Assembly: GCA_002311665.1 (NCBI GenBank)
Contig: DBYX01000021.1
Location: 46,445-110,444, forward strand
Direction of reading: 5' to 3'
DNA from: Lachnoclostridium sp. UBA1175
GTDB taxonomy: Bacteria; Bacillota; Clostridia; Lachnospirales; Lachnospiraceae
DNA: 64,000 nt
Made by a program: the position numbers and the translations under genes. Positions 1 to 9,204 of this stretch are shown piece by piece. Numbering within the stretch: position 1 is the stretch's first letter; each line of letters begins with the position of its first letter. The notes below the pieces were generated by a model. It worked only from the letters and a program-made list of their open reading frames with translations. It had not been told where the DNA came from and ran no database searches.

Positions 1-160
1 CAGCCATGTGAATCTGAACCGCGTTCTTACGCTGCGACATCGGGCTCACGACAAGCTCCAGTGTGTCCTCGCCGATGATGCACTGCTCATGCGGCCATGC
101 CGTTCCGAAGAACATATCTTTCGGCATGACGCACTGTCCCATTACTACCTTTACACTCAT
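1..160 (-). CDS. Unrecognised protein, N-terminal part (runs off the left edge)
   Basis: An open frame starts at the ATG at 158-160 and reads 53 codons to the window edge without a stop. A good SD (GAGGAGAG) sits five bases before the start, which is the main reason to believe it. The visible N-terminus is MSVKVVMGQCVMPKDMF and continues with a mixed, cysteine-containing stretch that has no signal peptide or membrane segment. I do not recognise the family. The gene is divergent from the aconitase gene, with about 237 bases between the two starts. The rest lies to the left of the window, so length and function are open. Confidence 0.55.
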   Translation of the reverse strand, partial: MSVKVVMGQCVMPKDMFFGTAWPHEQCIIGEDTLELVVSPMSQRKNAVQIHMA

Positions 161-329
161 AAACACTCTCCTCTGCTGCCGGCCCGTTATCGTTCGGTTT
201 CCGCCGGTCCGCGTATATATGAATATTGTAGCCAATAACAGAAAAAATTGCAAGAAAAAAAAGCGTTTACGTCCAAAAAATGCACAAAAAATCCCCTTCC
301 CGCGCTGTTCTTTCCTACGCGGAAAATGG

Positions 330-358
330 TTGACACCAAACGCGTATTTTATTACAAT
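330..358 (+). promoter_or_regulatory. Sigma-A-type promoter of the aconitase-icd operon
   Basis: A consensus -35 TTGACA at 330-335 and -10 TACAAT at 353-358 are separated by exactly 17 bases. The start codon follows about 40 bases downstream. The rest of 161-397 is A-rich with no other clear element. Confidence 0.8.
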
Positions 359-397
359 GATTGCGTATGTGCATTCTTTTCCAAAAGGAGAATTTCT

Positions 398-2653
398 ATG
401 AGTAATTCCTGTGTAACCCTTCACGACGGCGGTATTTTCCTCGTCAACGGCGTTCCGTCGAACGAAGCGCCCGTAAGCGCCGCGGAGGCGCGCCGGCAGA
501 CGATCGCCTACGGCATTCTTTCCGCGCACAATACCTCCGGCGATGACAGCAAGTTGAAGATAAAATTCGACGCGATGGTGTCCCACGACATCACCTACAT
601 CGGCATCATCCAGACTGCCCGCGCCAGCGGACTGAAGGAGTTCCCTCTTCCGTACGCGATGACCAACTGCCACAACTCGCTCTGCGCGGTCGGCGGCACA
701 ATCAACGAGGACGACCACGTCTTCGGTCTCTCCGCGGCGAAGAAATTCGGCGGCATCTATGTTCCCGCGAACCAGAGTGTCATCCACTCCTACGCACGCG
801 AGGAGCTGACCGCCTGCGGCAATATGATCCTCGGCTCCGATTCGCACACCCGCTACGGTGCGCTCGGCACAATGGGCGTCGGTGAGGGTGGCCCGGAGCT
901 TGTCAAGCAGCTTCTCAACAACACCTGGGACCTCAATATGCCCGAGGTTGTTCTCGTATATGTGACCGGCAAGCCGAAGCGCGGTATCGGTCCTCACGAC
1001 ATCGCCCTCTCTCTTGTGAAGGCAACGTTCGCAAACGGATTTGTCAAAAACCGCGTGATGGAGTTTGTCGGACCCGGTCTTGCGAATCTTCCGATCGATT
1101 TCCGCAACGGCATCGACGTGATGACGACGGAGACGACCTGCCTCTCGTCCATCTGGGAGACCGATGAGATCACGAAGGGTCACTACATCGCACACGAGCG
1201 CACGGAATGCTATAAGAAGCTTGCGCCCGGCGCATGCGCTTACTACGATCGTTTTATCACGGTGGACCTCAATGCGGCGGAGAGCATGATCGCTCTTCCG
1301 TTCCATCCCTCCAACGCTTACACCATTCACGAGTTCGTCGCCAACGCAGACGAGATCCTCGCGGGTGTCGAGGCTGAGGCTGCGACGAAGTTCAAGGGCC
1401 ACAAGTATGATCTCCGCAGCAAGGTTCGCGACGGCAAGGTATATGCCGATCAGGGCGTCATCGCCGGCTGCTCCGGCGGTCTGTTTGACAACATCGACGA
1501 GGCTGCTGCGATCCTCGACCGGAAGAACTGCGGCAACGGGTATTTCTCGCTCAACGTATATCCGACGAGCGTTCCCGTGAGCCTTGAGCTCACGAAGATC
1601 GGAGCCACCGCTTCGCTTCTCAGGGCGGGTGCGATCATCAAGCCGTCCTTCTGCGGTCCCTGCTTCGGTGCGGGTGACGTTCCTGCCAACGACGGTCTCT
1701 CAATCCGCCATACAACGCGCAACTTCCCGAACCGAGAAGGCTCCAAGCCCTCCGACGGACAGCTTGCCGGCGTCGCTCTGATGGACGCGAGAAGCATTGC
1801 CGCTACGGCTGCCAACGGCGGCGTGATTACTGCTGCTACCGACATCGAATACGAGGTTCCGAACCACGAATATCATTTTGACAAGACCGTGTACCGCAAC
1901 CGCATCTATTATGGCTACGGCAAAGCAGACCCGAACGCAGAGCTCATCCTCGGTCCGAACATCACCGACTGGCCCGCAATGGAAGCGCTCACGGACAATA
2001 TGCTCGTGGAGCTCGCTGCGGTCATCCGCGATCCGGTCACCACGACTGACGAGCTGATCCCTTCGGGTGAGACAAGCTCTTACAGAAGCAATCCGCTTCG
2101 CCTTTCCGAGTTCGCTCTCTCCCGCCGTGTTCCCGAGTATGTCGGACGCAGTAAGGCAATCCACACGCTTGACCTCGCGAGACAGAACGGTGAGTCACCC
2201 GAGAAGCTTGTGACCGCGCTCTCCCGGTTCGGCGACGCTGCGGCACTCCTTAAGAATACACAGTTCGGTTCCTGCGTATTCGCGAACCGTCCCGGCGACG
2301 GCTCCGCGCGTGAGCAGGCCGCATCGTGCCAGAAGGTACTCGGCGGTTACGCGAACATCTGCTATGAGTACGCGACCAAGCGCTACCGCAGCAACTGCAT
2401 CAACTGGGGTATTCTTCCCTTCACCCTCCCGGAGGGCGCTGATTTTCCGTACGGGGAAGGCGACTTCGTCTTCATCCCGGATGTGCGCGCAAAGATCGCC
2501 GCGGGCGACACCGATTTCCCGGCGAAGGTACTCACGAAGGACGGCTCCGTCAGCGATATCCTGCTGCAGATCATCGGTCTCACCGACGAGGAGAAAACGA
2601 TCATCCTCGACGGCTGCCTGATCAACTACTACGCGGAGCAGAACAAGCGCTGA
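398..2653 (+). CDS. acn: Aconitate hydratase (aconitase)
   Basis: Interconverts citrate and isocitrate through cis-aconitate in the cytoplasm using a [4Fe-4S] cluster. The start chosen is the ATG at 398, preceded by AAAGGAG. It gives 751 residues, near the mitochondrial-type aconitase length, whereas the upstream extension of the frame covers the promoter. Family marks seen: GSDSHTRYG near residue 150, the first cluster cysteine in GCSGG, the CxxC pair in SFCGPCFGAG, and in the C-terminal swivel domain GDGSARE, the counterpart of the usual GSSRE active-site loop. The isocitrate dehydrogenase gene follows after 54 bases, so the two form an operon feeding 2-oxoglutarate and glutamate synthesis. 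Citrate synthase is not in the window. Related hydratases of the LeuC/homoaconitase group are less likely given the single-chain architecture and the icd neighbour. Confidence 0.92.
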   Translation: MSNSCVTLHDGGIFLVNGVPSNEAPVSAAEARRQTIAYGILSAHNTSGDDSKLKIKFDAMVSHDITYIGIIQTARASGLKEFPLPYAMTNCHNSLCAVGGTINEDDHVFGLSAAKKFGGIYVPANQSVIHSYAREELTACGNMILGSDSHTRYGALGTMGVGEGGPELVKQLLNNTWDLNMPEVVLVYVTGKPKRGIGPHDIALSLVKATFANGFVKNRVMEFVGPGLANLPIDFRNGIDVMTTETTCLSSIWETDEITKGHYIAHERTECYKKLAPGACAYYDRFITVDLNAAESMIALPFHPSNAYTIHEFVANADEILAGVEAEAATKFKGHKYDLRSKVRDGKVYADQGVIAGCSGGLFDNIDEAAAILDRKNCGNGYFSLNVYPTSVPVSLELTKIGATASLLRAGAIIKPSFCGPCFGAGDVPANDGLSIRHTTRNFPNREGSKPSDGQLAGVALMDARSIAATAANGGVITAATDIEYEVPNHEYHFDKTVYRNRIYYGYGKADPNAELILGPNITDWPAMEALTDNMLVELAAVIRDPVTTTDELIPSGETSSYRSNPLRLSEFALSRRVPEYVGRSKAIHTLDLARQNGESPEKLVTALSRFGDAAALLKNTQFGSCVFANRPGDGSAREQAASCQKVLGGYANICYEYATKRYRSNCINWGILPFTLPEGADFPYGEGDFVFIPDVRAKIAAGDTDFPAKVLTKDGSVSDILLQIIGLTDEEKTIILDGCLINYYAEQNKR

Positions 2654-2707
2654 CCGGCAACAACGCAATCTTATAATTCAACCATACAAAGTCCGGAGGA
2701 ATAATCC

Positions 2708-3925
2708 ATGAACAAGATTCAGATGACCACGCCGCTCGTCGAGATGGACGGCGACGAAATGACCCGCATCCTTTGGAAAATGATCAAGGACGAACTGATC
2801 CTGCCCTTCGTCGATCTGAAGGCGGAATACTACGACCTCGGCCTCGTTAAGCGCGAGGAGACCAAGGACCAGATCACGCTCGACGCAAGCTACGCGGCGA
2901 AGAAGTACGGTGTCGCCGTCAAATGTGCCACCATCACGCCGAACGCGCAGCGTGTCACCGAGTACAATCTCTCGCAGATGTGGAAGAGCCCGAACGGCAC
3001 CATCCGTGCGATCCTCGACGGAACCGTGTTCCGCGCTCCGATCATGATCGAGTCGATCAAGCCCAATGTGCGCTCCTGGGAGAAGCCCATCACGATCGCG
3101 CGTCACGCATACGGCGATGTTTACAAGAACACCGAATTCCGCATCCCCGGCAAGGGCAAGGCGGAGCTTGTATTCACCGGCGAGGACGGCACGCAGATGC
3201 GCGAGACGATTTACGATTTCGAGTGCCCCGGTGTTCTTCAGGGCATGTACAACAAGGACACCTCGATTGAGTCGTTCGCACGCAGTTGCTTTGAGTACGC
3301 GCTCTCCGTGAAGCAGGACCTCTGGTTCTCTACCAAGGACACGATCAGCAAGAAGTACGATCACCGCTTCAAGGACATTTTCCAAGAGATCTACGACAAC
3401 GAGTACAAGGAAAAGTTTGAGGCCGCAGGCATCACCTACTTCTACACGCTGATCGACGACGCCGTGGCACGCGTGATCCGCTCCAAGGGCGGTTTTATCT
3501 GGGCTTGCAAAAACTACGACGGCGATGTGATGAGCGATATGGTCAGCACAGCGTTCGGTTCGCTCGCTATGATGACGAGTGTACTCGTAAGTCCCGACGG
3601 CAACTTCGAGTATGAGGCTGCACACGGAACCGTGACACGTCACTACTATCGCTATCTCAAGGGCGAAGAGACCTCGACGAACCCTGTCGCAACGATCTTC
3701 GCTTGGTCCGGCGCTCTCCGCAAGCGCGGCGAGAAGGACGGTCTCTCCGACCTGATCCGCTTCGCGGACTGCCTTGAAGCAGCCGTGATCAAGACGCTGA
3801 ATGACGGCATTATGACGAAGGATCTCGCCGGTCTTGTGAGCGAGGGTTACACCGCTACGCCGGTCAACTCCGCAGACTTCATCGCAGCGATCCGCGAGCG
3901 TCTCACCGCTGCTTTGGAAGGCTGA
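2708..3925 (+). CDS. icd: Isocitrate dehydrogenase, NADP-dependent type
   Basis: Oxidatively decarboxylates isocitrate to 2-oxoglutarate. The protein has 405 residues and starts MNKIQMTTPLVEMDGDEMTR, the opening typical of the eukaryote-like homodimeric NADP-IDH subfamily rather than the E. coli type. Substrate and metal marks are visible: SPNGTIR with the phospho-regulatory-type serine position, the arginines before YGDVYK, and the C-terminal acidic metal site DDAVARVIRSKGGF and YDGDVMSD. EAAHGTVTRH near residue 305 is the cofactor-site signature. A strong SD (CCGGAGGA) precedes the ATG. It is the second gene of the aconitase operon and ends at a bidirectional terminator facing the ABC transporter operon. 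Confidence 0.95.
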   Translation: MNKIQMTTPLVEMDGDEMTRILWKMIKDELILPFVDLKAEYYDLGLVKREETKDQITLDASYAAKKYGVAVKCATITPNAQRVTEYNLSQMWKSPNGTIRAILDGTVFRAPIMIESIKPNVRSWEKPITIARHAYGDVYKNTEFRIPGKGKAELVFTGEDGTQMRETIYDFECPGVLQGMYNKDTSIESFARSCFEYALSVKQDLWFSTKDTISKKYDHRFKDIFQEIYDNEYKEKFEAAGITYFYTLIDDAVARVIRSKGGFIWACKNYDGDVMSDMVSTAFGSLAMMTSVLVSPDGNFEYEAAHGTVTRHYYRYLKGEETSTNPVATIFAWSGALRKRGEKDGLSDLIRFADCLEAAVIKTLNDGIMTKDLAGLVSEGYTATPVNSADFIAAIRERLTAALEG

Positions 3926-3965
3926 TCGCACTTACATCGATATCTGAATTTTCGGACAAACAAGA

Positions 3966-4000
3966 ACAGGCACCGCAGCATTTTCCGCCGCGATGCCTGT
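3966..4000. terminator. Bidirectional intrinsic terminator between icd and the ABC operon
   Basis: ACAGGCA at 3966-3972 pairs with TGCCTGT at 3994-4000, and the stem extends inward to about 14 pairs with two G-U wobbles. Both flanks are T-rich on their own strand, so it can end both converging transcripts. Confidence 0.75.
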
Positions 4001-4023
4001 ATTTTGTCTGTTGTTATGTTAGA

Positions 4024-6861
4024 TCAGATATCGTACTTCGCCAGTATCTCGCTCGGTGTCTTCCGAAGGATCATTAGCACCGGAATGGTGCCGCAGAATA
4101 TTCCCAACGCGTACAGGAACACCAGGATGATCAGCGCATACCACACCGGATAGTAGAACATCTTCGTGTTCGACTGGATGTACCAGCTTGCAATGCTGCC
4201 GAGCACATAGCCCACGATCAGGCTGAGCGTCGCCACGACTCCGGCCTCCACCGCGAAGCGGAACAGGACATTTTTCCTCGTGGCACCGATCGCGCGGTAA
4301 ATTCCGATCTCCTTCGTGCGGTTCATGATCATCGATTTCATAATGAAGTACATGCAGAGGCTCATAAACAGAATGATGATAAAGAGATAGAAACAAAACG
4401 GCACGATCTCTCTTCGGAACTCCTGGAAATAAAGACTCCGGATATCGTCCGGCGTATATACCGCCTTCATTTCGAAATCGTTTTCAAATTCCACCTTCGG
4501 CGCAGCAACATCACTGAAATGTTCCTTTACATATCTTGTCGCTGCATCGATATCAGAAGCGTGAAGTGCATAATACGGTTTATAGGACGTTGTCACATCC
4601 AGCGGGTAACTCGACTGCAGATACCCGACGCTGACTGCCCTGTAGTAACTTTGGGACTCCCAGAACGGGCCCGAAGTCATACCGATCTGCTCGCTGCACT
4701 CGATGAAATCCTCGCGCCCGATCACCGCGAACGAACCGCCGTGCGCGTAACTGTGGCCGATCTTTTCAAAGACCAGATGTGAAAGCACTTCCCCGAGCAA
4801 CTTTTTCGTCTCTTCGACCTTACGGTAATACTCCGTGATCTTCTCCTGATCCTCGGGATCGGTTACACCCAACCTCTCAAAGTCGAGACTGCCGTCATCA
4901 TTCAGGTAGCGGTGCAGATTGTTCAGAAGATCGTATTCCGACAGGAGTTTATAGTCCGGCTCCGGTTCGATCGCATCAATCACCTTCGCTACACGGAATG
5001 ATTTTCCGCGGAGCATGATCGTATCTCCGACTTTGACCTCCTTCGCCGCGAGATCGAGTGCATCCTCGCTCTCATTCGCAATATCCCGTACAAAGACAAT
5101 CTCGCCCTTTTGAATGCCGAAATAGTTGTCCTTTGCCATATAGACGTTGCTCAGCCCGTTGTCATCCGAGTATATCGCATACGCCGCATGCACGACCTCG
5201 TCGATATACACGGCACATTCCTCGGACTCGATCACACAGCCGATCCTCGCCTCCTGATACAAAGACATAAAACGCATCCTGCTGAGTGTACCGAACTGAC
5301 AGCTCGTTCCCATCAGATCATCGTACGTTTTTACGTAATCAAACGGAAAATCCTTCAACAGCTTGTCCGCAAGAGGCTTCGTGATGATGACTCTTCCGTC
5401 CTTGATGCAATCCTTGGAACCGACGATCACCGCCGCATCGGAAGCCAGTTTGGAAGGCAGTACGGTCGCATTCTCGGAAACGTAGCCGGGTTGTCCGGCA
5501 TATTCACCGCTATCATACAAGCCGTAGCTCTCAAAGCCACTGACATTGAACTCCAGCGCTTCCTCGTTCGTTACTCCGTCCACATACAGTTGTCGCACCG
5601 TGACGTAATCGATGCCGGACGAAGGATCTGCAGCCGCTGCTCTTATTCTTTCACCTACAGAATCATTGGCCGCAAATACATAGACTATATTGTGATTGTA
5701 CATTGAGCCGATATCCAGATAACTGCGAATTCCGGTTCCGAACACGGCGCACATAAACACAAACACGATTGCGAACATCGCGAGTGTCCTGCGCAACCGC
5801 TTCTTTCCCTTCAGCTTCATCATGGATTTGAAGTTGATCTGGTATCCGCGCTTGACAGACGTCTTGAAATCAAACAGTTTTCCGTAGTCGGAGCCCTCGA
5901 AAGGCGGCAAATCCGTCATATCGAACTCCTGTCGCTGCCTGATCTGCTGCTCTTTCTCCGTGAACACACCGTCGCGCAACTTCAGCTCGCTGAATTCATC
6001 GATCACCGCTACCTTGGGCGTGTCGATGCGAAGCAACAGTCGTCCGTTGTGATTGACAACCGTCAGTTTGAGCGGTTCCTCCGGCTTGTCGCCGTAATAG
6101 CGCACGTTCACATCGTCGTTGCCGATATTTTCCTCCTGATACTCACCGAGGTACACATCGTTCTTGTCGCGCACGGAATACCCGTTCGCGGATTCGTTGA
6201 TCTTCGTGCTGACGATCTTGCCGTCCTTGAGCTCGATGACCGTGTCACAGTAATACTGGACAAGGTTTTCCTCGTGCGTGACGAGTAGCACAAGTCGATC
6301 CTTCGACATCTCCTTGAGGATGTCCATCACCAGGATCGTGTTGGTCTCGTCAAGGTTTCCGGTCGGCTCGTCCGCGAGAATGATCCTCGGATTCTTGACG
6401 ATGGCGCGCGCGATCGCGACCCTCTGCTGTTGTCCGCCGGAAAGCGTGTCCGGAAAACGCTTCCGGAACTTGTCCATACCGACGTTTGCAAGCGCTGCCA
6501 TAACACGCTTCTCAATCTCCGCCTCGTCGCGCATACCGCACAGAAGCAGCGCATCTGCGACATTTTCGAAGACCGTCTCATCCTTGTTGAGATTGTAATT
6601 CTGGAATATAAATCCGATGTAACGGTTGCGGAGCAGGTCGGTCTTCTCCTCCATCGACATTCCGTCGATCCTGAGCACGCCGGACTCGTAATTGTCCAGA
6701 CCGCCGATGACATTGAGCAAGGTTGTCTTACCGCAGCCGGAGGGACCGAAGATCGCACACATACCGCACTCGGGCGCTTCGAGGTTGACATCATTGATCA
6801 CATGGATCTCATTCTGCTTGCCCTTGTTGTAATACTTCTGCAATCCGATAATTTCGATCAC
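4024..6861 (-). CDS. ABC transporter, fused ATPase-FtsX permease, type A (pair 3)
   Basis: A 945-residue membrane ABC protein. Residues 1 to about 230 form a LolD/MacB-type ATPase with Walker A GPSGCGKTT, signature LSGGQQQR and Walker B ILADEPTGNLDE. A basic linker leads to the first membrane helix near 365-387, then an extracellular domain of about 420 residues, then an FtsX-like end with three helices (roughly 819-841, 873-895, 905-928) around the EIGIYRAIGA loop. The tail LLRKTPSEILAKYDI is shared by all three type A proteins here. Its start overlaps the stop of the type B partner by 4 bases (ATGA), so the two probably form a MacB-like heterodimer. The family handles peptides, antibiotics or lipoproteins by mechanotransmission; the substrate here is unknown. 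Last gene of the operon. Confidence 0.88.
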   Translation of the reverse strand: MIEIIGLQKYYNKGKQNEIHVINDVNLEAPECGMCAIFGPSGCGKTTLLNVIGGLDNYESGVLRIDGMSMEEKTDLLRNRYIGFIFQNYNLNKDETVFENVADALLLCGMRDEAEIEKRVMAALANVGMDKFRKRFPDTLSGGQQQRVAIARAIVKNPRIILADEPTGNLDETNTILVMDILKEMSKDRLVLLVTHEENLVQYYCDTVIELKDGKIVSTKINESANGYSVRDKNDVYLGEYQEENIGNDDVNVRYYGDKPEEPLKLTVVNHNGRLLLRIDTPKVAVIDEFSELKLRDGVFTEKEQQIRQRQEFDMTDLPPFEGSDYGKLFDFKTSVKRGYQINFKSMMKLKGKKRLRRTLAMFAIVFVFMCAVFGTGIRSYLDIGSMYNHNIVYVFAANDSVGERIRAAAADPSSGIDYVTVRQLYVDGVTNEEALEFNVSGFESYGLYDSGEYAGQPGYVSENATVLPSKLASDAAVIVGSKDCIKDGRVIITKPLADKLLKDFPFDYVKTYDDLMGTSCQFGTLSRMRFMSLYQEARIGCVIESEECAVYIDEVVHAAYAIYSDDNGLSNVYMAKDNYFGIQKGEIVFVRDIANESEDALDLAAKEVKVGDTIMLRGKSFRVAKVIDAIEPEPDYKLLSEYDLLNNLHRYLNDDGSLDFERLGVTDPEDQEKITEYYRKVEETKKLLGEVLSHLVFEKIGHSYAHGGSFAVIGREDFIECSEQIGMTSGPFWESQSYYRAVSVGYLQSSYPLDVTTSYKPYYALHASDIDAATRYVKEHFSDVAAPKVEFENDFEMKAVYTPDDIRSLYFQEFRREIVPFCFYLFIIILFMSLCMYFIMKSMIMNRTKEIGIYRAIGATRKNVLFRFAVEAGVVATLSLIVGYVLGSIASWYIQSNTKMFYYPVWYALIILVFLYALGIFCGTIPVLMILRKTPSEILAKYDI

Positions 6862-9188
6862 TGCTCCTCACCTCCTCTCAACGATTTCTTAACGCTGGTA
6901 CCGAAGAGGTTCTTGATCTGCTTTCTCGTGACACGCAGTGTCAGCGCCAGCATACCGATGATGATCACCACATACTGCCAGGGCTGCATATAGCGCAGCA
7001 TTCCGTTCCACCTCGGGTAATTGTAGATCAGCCACGCGGCGATCGGAAGAAGCAGGATTGAAGGCACAAGCGCCAGCAGCATACGCACATAAATACCGAA
7101 GCGTATAACTTTGACCGGGATGCCCATGGACCGCATGATGGCGATGTCCTCACGGAACGCGGACACAGTGCGGTTCGCGCACATATTGATAAACATCGCA
7201 ACGAAAAGCATGGTCAGCACCCAGACAACCGCGTAGAGAAAACCCTCAAACAGTCTCTCCAGAACATCCTCGATGTCCGAGCGGTATGTCATATCGGAGG
7301 TGGTTGCGATATAGCCGTCCTCCTTGATCTGCTTCGCTACTTTCGAAGCCTTTCTGTCACTGTTGAAGAACAGACTGGCCTGCAGATACTTTCCTTCATA
7401 CTTGCTCAGCATCAATTTCTGTGCAACGCGCAAGCCGACGTACATGACGGTCTCCTTGCGCTTCAGTTCCTTGTTCCAGTCGGGTTCGGGAACACAAGAC
7501 GGACGTTCCGTATAGAAACACTCGCGCCCGAACGAAATCGTATCGTATGTCTTCTCCTGCTCATATTTGTACGGATCATCCATATATTCGATGAATTCCG
7601 ACAATTCCGAGTAGCTGTTGATGCTGTCGAGGTCATACCCCTCGTCCATATCATCCTTGCGGTACAACTGCACCGAGACATCGTCTCCGCTCAGCAGTTT
7701 TTCCGTAAATACCGGATCGTTATAGTAGATCATATCCGGATCCATATCACTGTTGATATTGACTGATACTTTATCCGCATCTTCAAGAATCTTACCGTCA
7801 CACGACACGGAATCCATCTTGATCGGTGTGTTCCTGTAACCTGAGATCACCGAAAGGATTTTAAAGCCTTCCTCAGTGAACAGTGCAAGGCGGTCCTGCG
7901 TATTGTCCGTGATATACTTGACACCGCACACCGTGTATCGTATGTGCCGGATCATCAGTGTATCAAGCGCTATCGAATCGACTCCGTACCACTGCTGGTA
8001 AAAAAGCGGCACATAGAGCAGCACCTCATTCGGCTTTTCGGGGTAACGGCCGATGCTCGGCTTCCCGAAATCCTCATTGCAGGTACAATAGAATTCGCCG
8101 TCTTCGAAACCGTCCATCTCATACTCATACCAGGATGTCTCCGCCAACGACGTCAGATCGGCCATCCGGACATCGAAAAGATAGTCATAGTGAATAACCT
8201 TCTCCGCTCCGTACTTCTCCGCCAGTGCGTTCACATCCGTTTCGGAAATGGCTTTACCATCCTTTTGGATCAGCACAAGACGGCCCTCCATAGGCCGGAA
8301 CATATGGTTCTTCTCAAACAGGACCTGCGCCTTTCCGCAGAACATCGTCACGAGGAAAATGCCGAATGTGCCGATCAGTAACAACAGGCACAGGAACATG
8401 CTCAGTTTCGGTTTCGCACAGAAGATTGACCTTCCCAGAAGGATCCCGTTGGCTGCGGTCGAGATCTTCTCGTCCTTCTCCACCTTCGGATACTCCTTCT
8501 CCTCCGGTTCCGTGATCATCTGGTCAGCCTCAACCGCGCCGTCGTAGACGCGGATATGCCGCGTCGCAAACTCCTGCACCTGGTCATAGCTGTGCGTCAC
8601 CATGATCAACAGCTTATCCCGGGAAACCTCGCGCAAAAGCGCGATGATCTCACGTGACGTCTGCGCATCCAGGTTGCCGGTCGGCTCGTCGGCCAGAATG
8701 ATCGGACTGTCCTTCGCAAGTGCTCTCGCGATAACGGTACGCTGCTTCTGACCACCGGACAGCTGGCTTCCCTTCTGCCGCATGTGCTCTTTCAGGCCGA
8801 CGCGCTCGATCAACTCGATCGCCCGTTTTCTCCGCTCGATCGGGTCGGTGATCGTCATCAGCGCAAGTTCCACATTTTGCAAAACCGTGAAGCTCTCCAG
8901 AATGTTATAGTTCTGGAAAATGAAAGAGATGTATTTCTCGCGATACTCTTCCCAGTCCGGCTGTAGATAGTGAGAGGTCGGCTGCCCCTCGATGTAGAGT
9001 TCACCCTCCTCGAAAGAATCCATTCCGCTCAACACGTTGAGCAGGGTGGATTTGCCGGAACCGGACGCACCGGTGATCGCAACAAACTCGCCCCGCTCGA
9101 ACGAGAGATTTACCCCGCGGATTCCGACGGTCACATTGCCTTCGGAAACATAGATCTTACCGATGTTTTGTAAACGCAGGAAAGACAT
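6858..9188 (-). CDS. ABC transporter, fused ATPase-FtsX permease, type B (pair 3)
   Basis: A 776-residue partner of the preceding type A protein. The N-terminal ATPase has Walker A GASGSGKST, signature LSGGQKQR and Walker B IILADEPTGNLD. A first membrane helix lies near 262-285, followed by an ectodomain of about 350 residues. Three C-terminal helices follow around the loop EDIAIMRSMGIPVKVIRFG, which replaces the EIGIYRAIG loop of type A. The C-terminus ends in TSVKKSLRGG, a tail shared by the type B proteins. The 4-base overlap with the downstream partner implies coupled translation and equal amounts. The SD is weaker and farther from the ATG than in the other pairs. Function of the pair is inferred only from family. 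Confidence 0.87.
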   Translation of the reverse strand: MSFLRLQNIGKIYVSEGNVTVGIRGVNLSFERGEFVAITGASGSGKSTLLNVLSGMDSFEEGELYIEGQPTSHYLQPDWEEYREKYISFIFQNYNILESFTVLQNVELALMTITDPIERRKRAIELIERVGLKEHMRQKGSQLSGGQKQRTVIARALAKDSPIILADEPTGNLDAQTSREIIALLREVSRDKLLIMVTHSYDQVQEFATRHIRVYDGAVEADQMITEPEEKEYPKVEKDEKISTAANGILLGRSIFCAKPKLSMFLCLLLLIGTFGIFLVTMFCGKAQVLFEKNHMFRPMEGRLVLIQKDGKAISETDVNALAEKYGAEKVIHYDYLFDVRMADLTSLAETSWYEYEMDGFEDGEFYCTCNEDFGKPSIGRYPEKPNEVLLYVPLFYQQWYGVDSIALDTLMIRHIRYTVCGVKYITDNTQDRLALFTEEGFKILSVISGYRNTPIKMDSVSCDGKILEDADKVSVNINSDMDPDMIYYNDPVFTEKLLSGDDVSVQLYRKDDMDEGYDLDSINSYSELSEFIEYMDDPYKYEQEKTYDTISFGRECFYTERPSCVPEPDWNKELKRKETVMYVGLRVAQKLMLSKYEGKYLQASLFFNSDRKASKVAKQIKEDGYIATTSDMTYRSDIEDVLERLFEGFLYAVVWVLTMLFVAMFINMCANRTVSAFREDIAIMRSMGIPVKVIRFGIYVRMLLALVPSILLLPIAAWLIYNYPRWNGMLRYMQPWQYVVIIIGMLALTLRVTRKQIKNLFGTSVKKSLRGGEEQ

Positions 9189-9204
9189 AGGTTGTTAAAT
9201 CCCC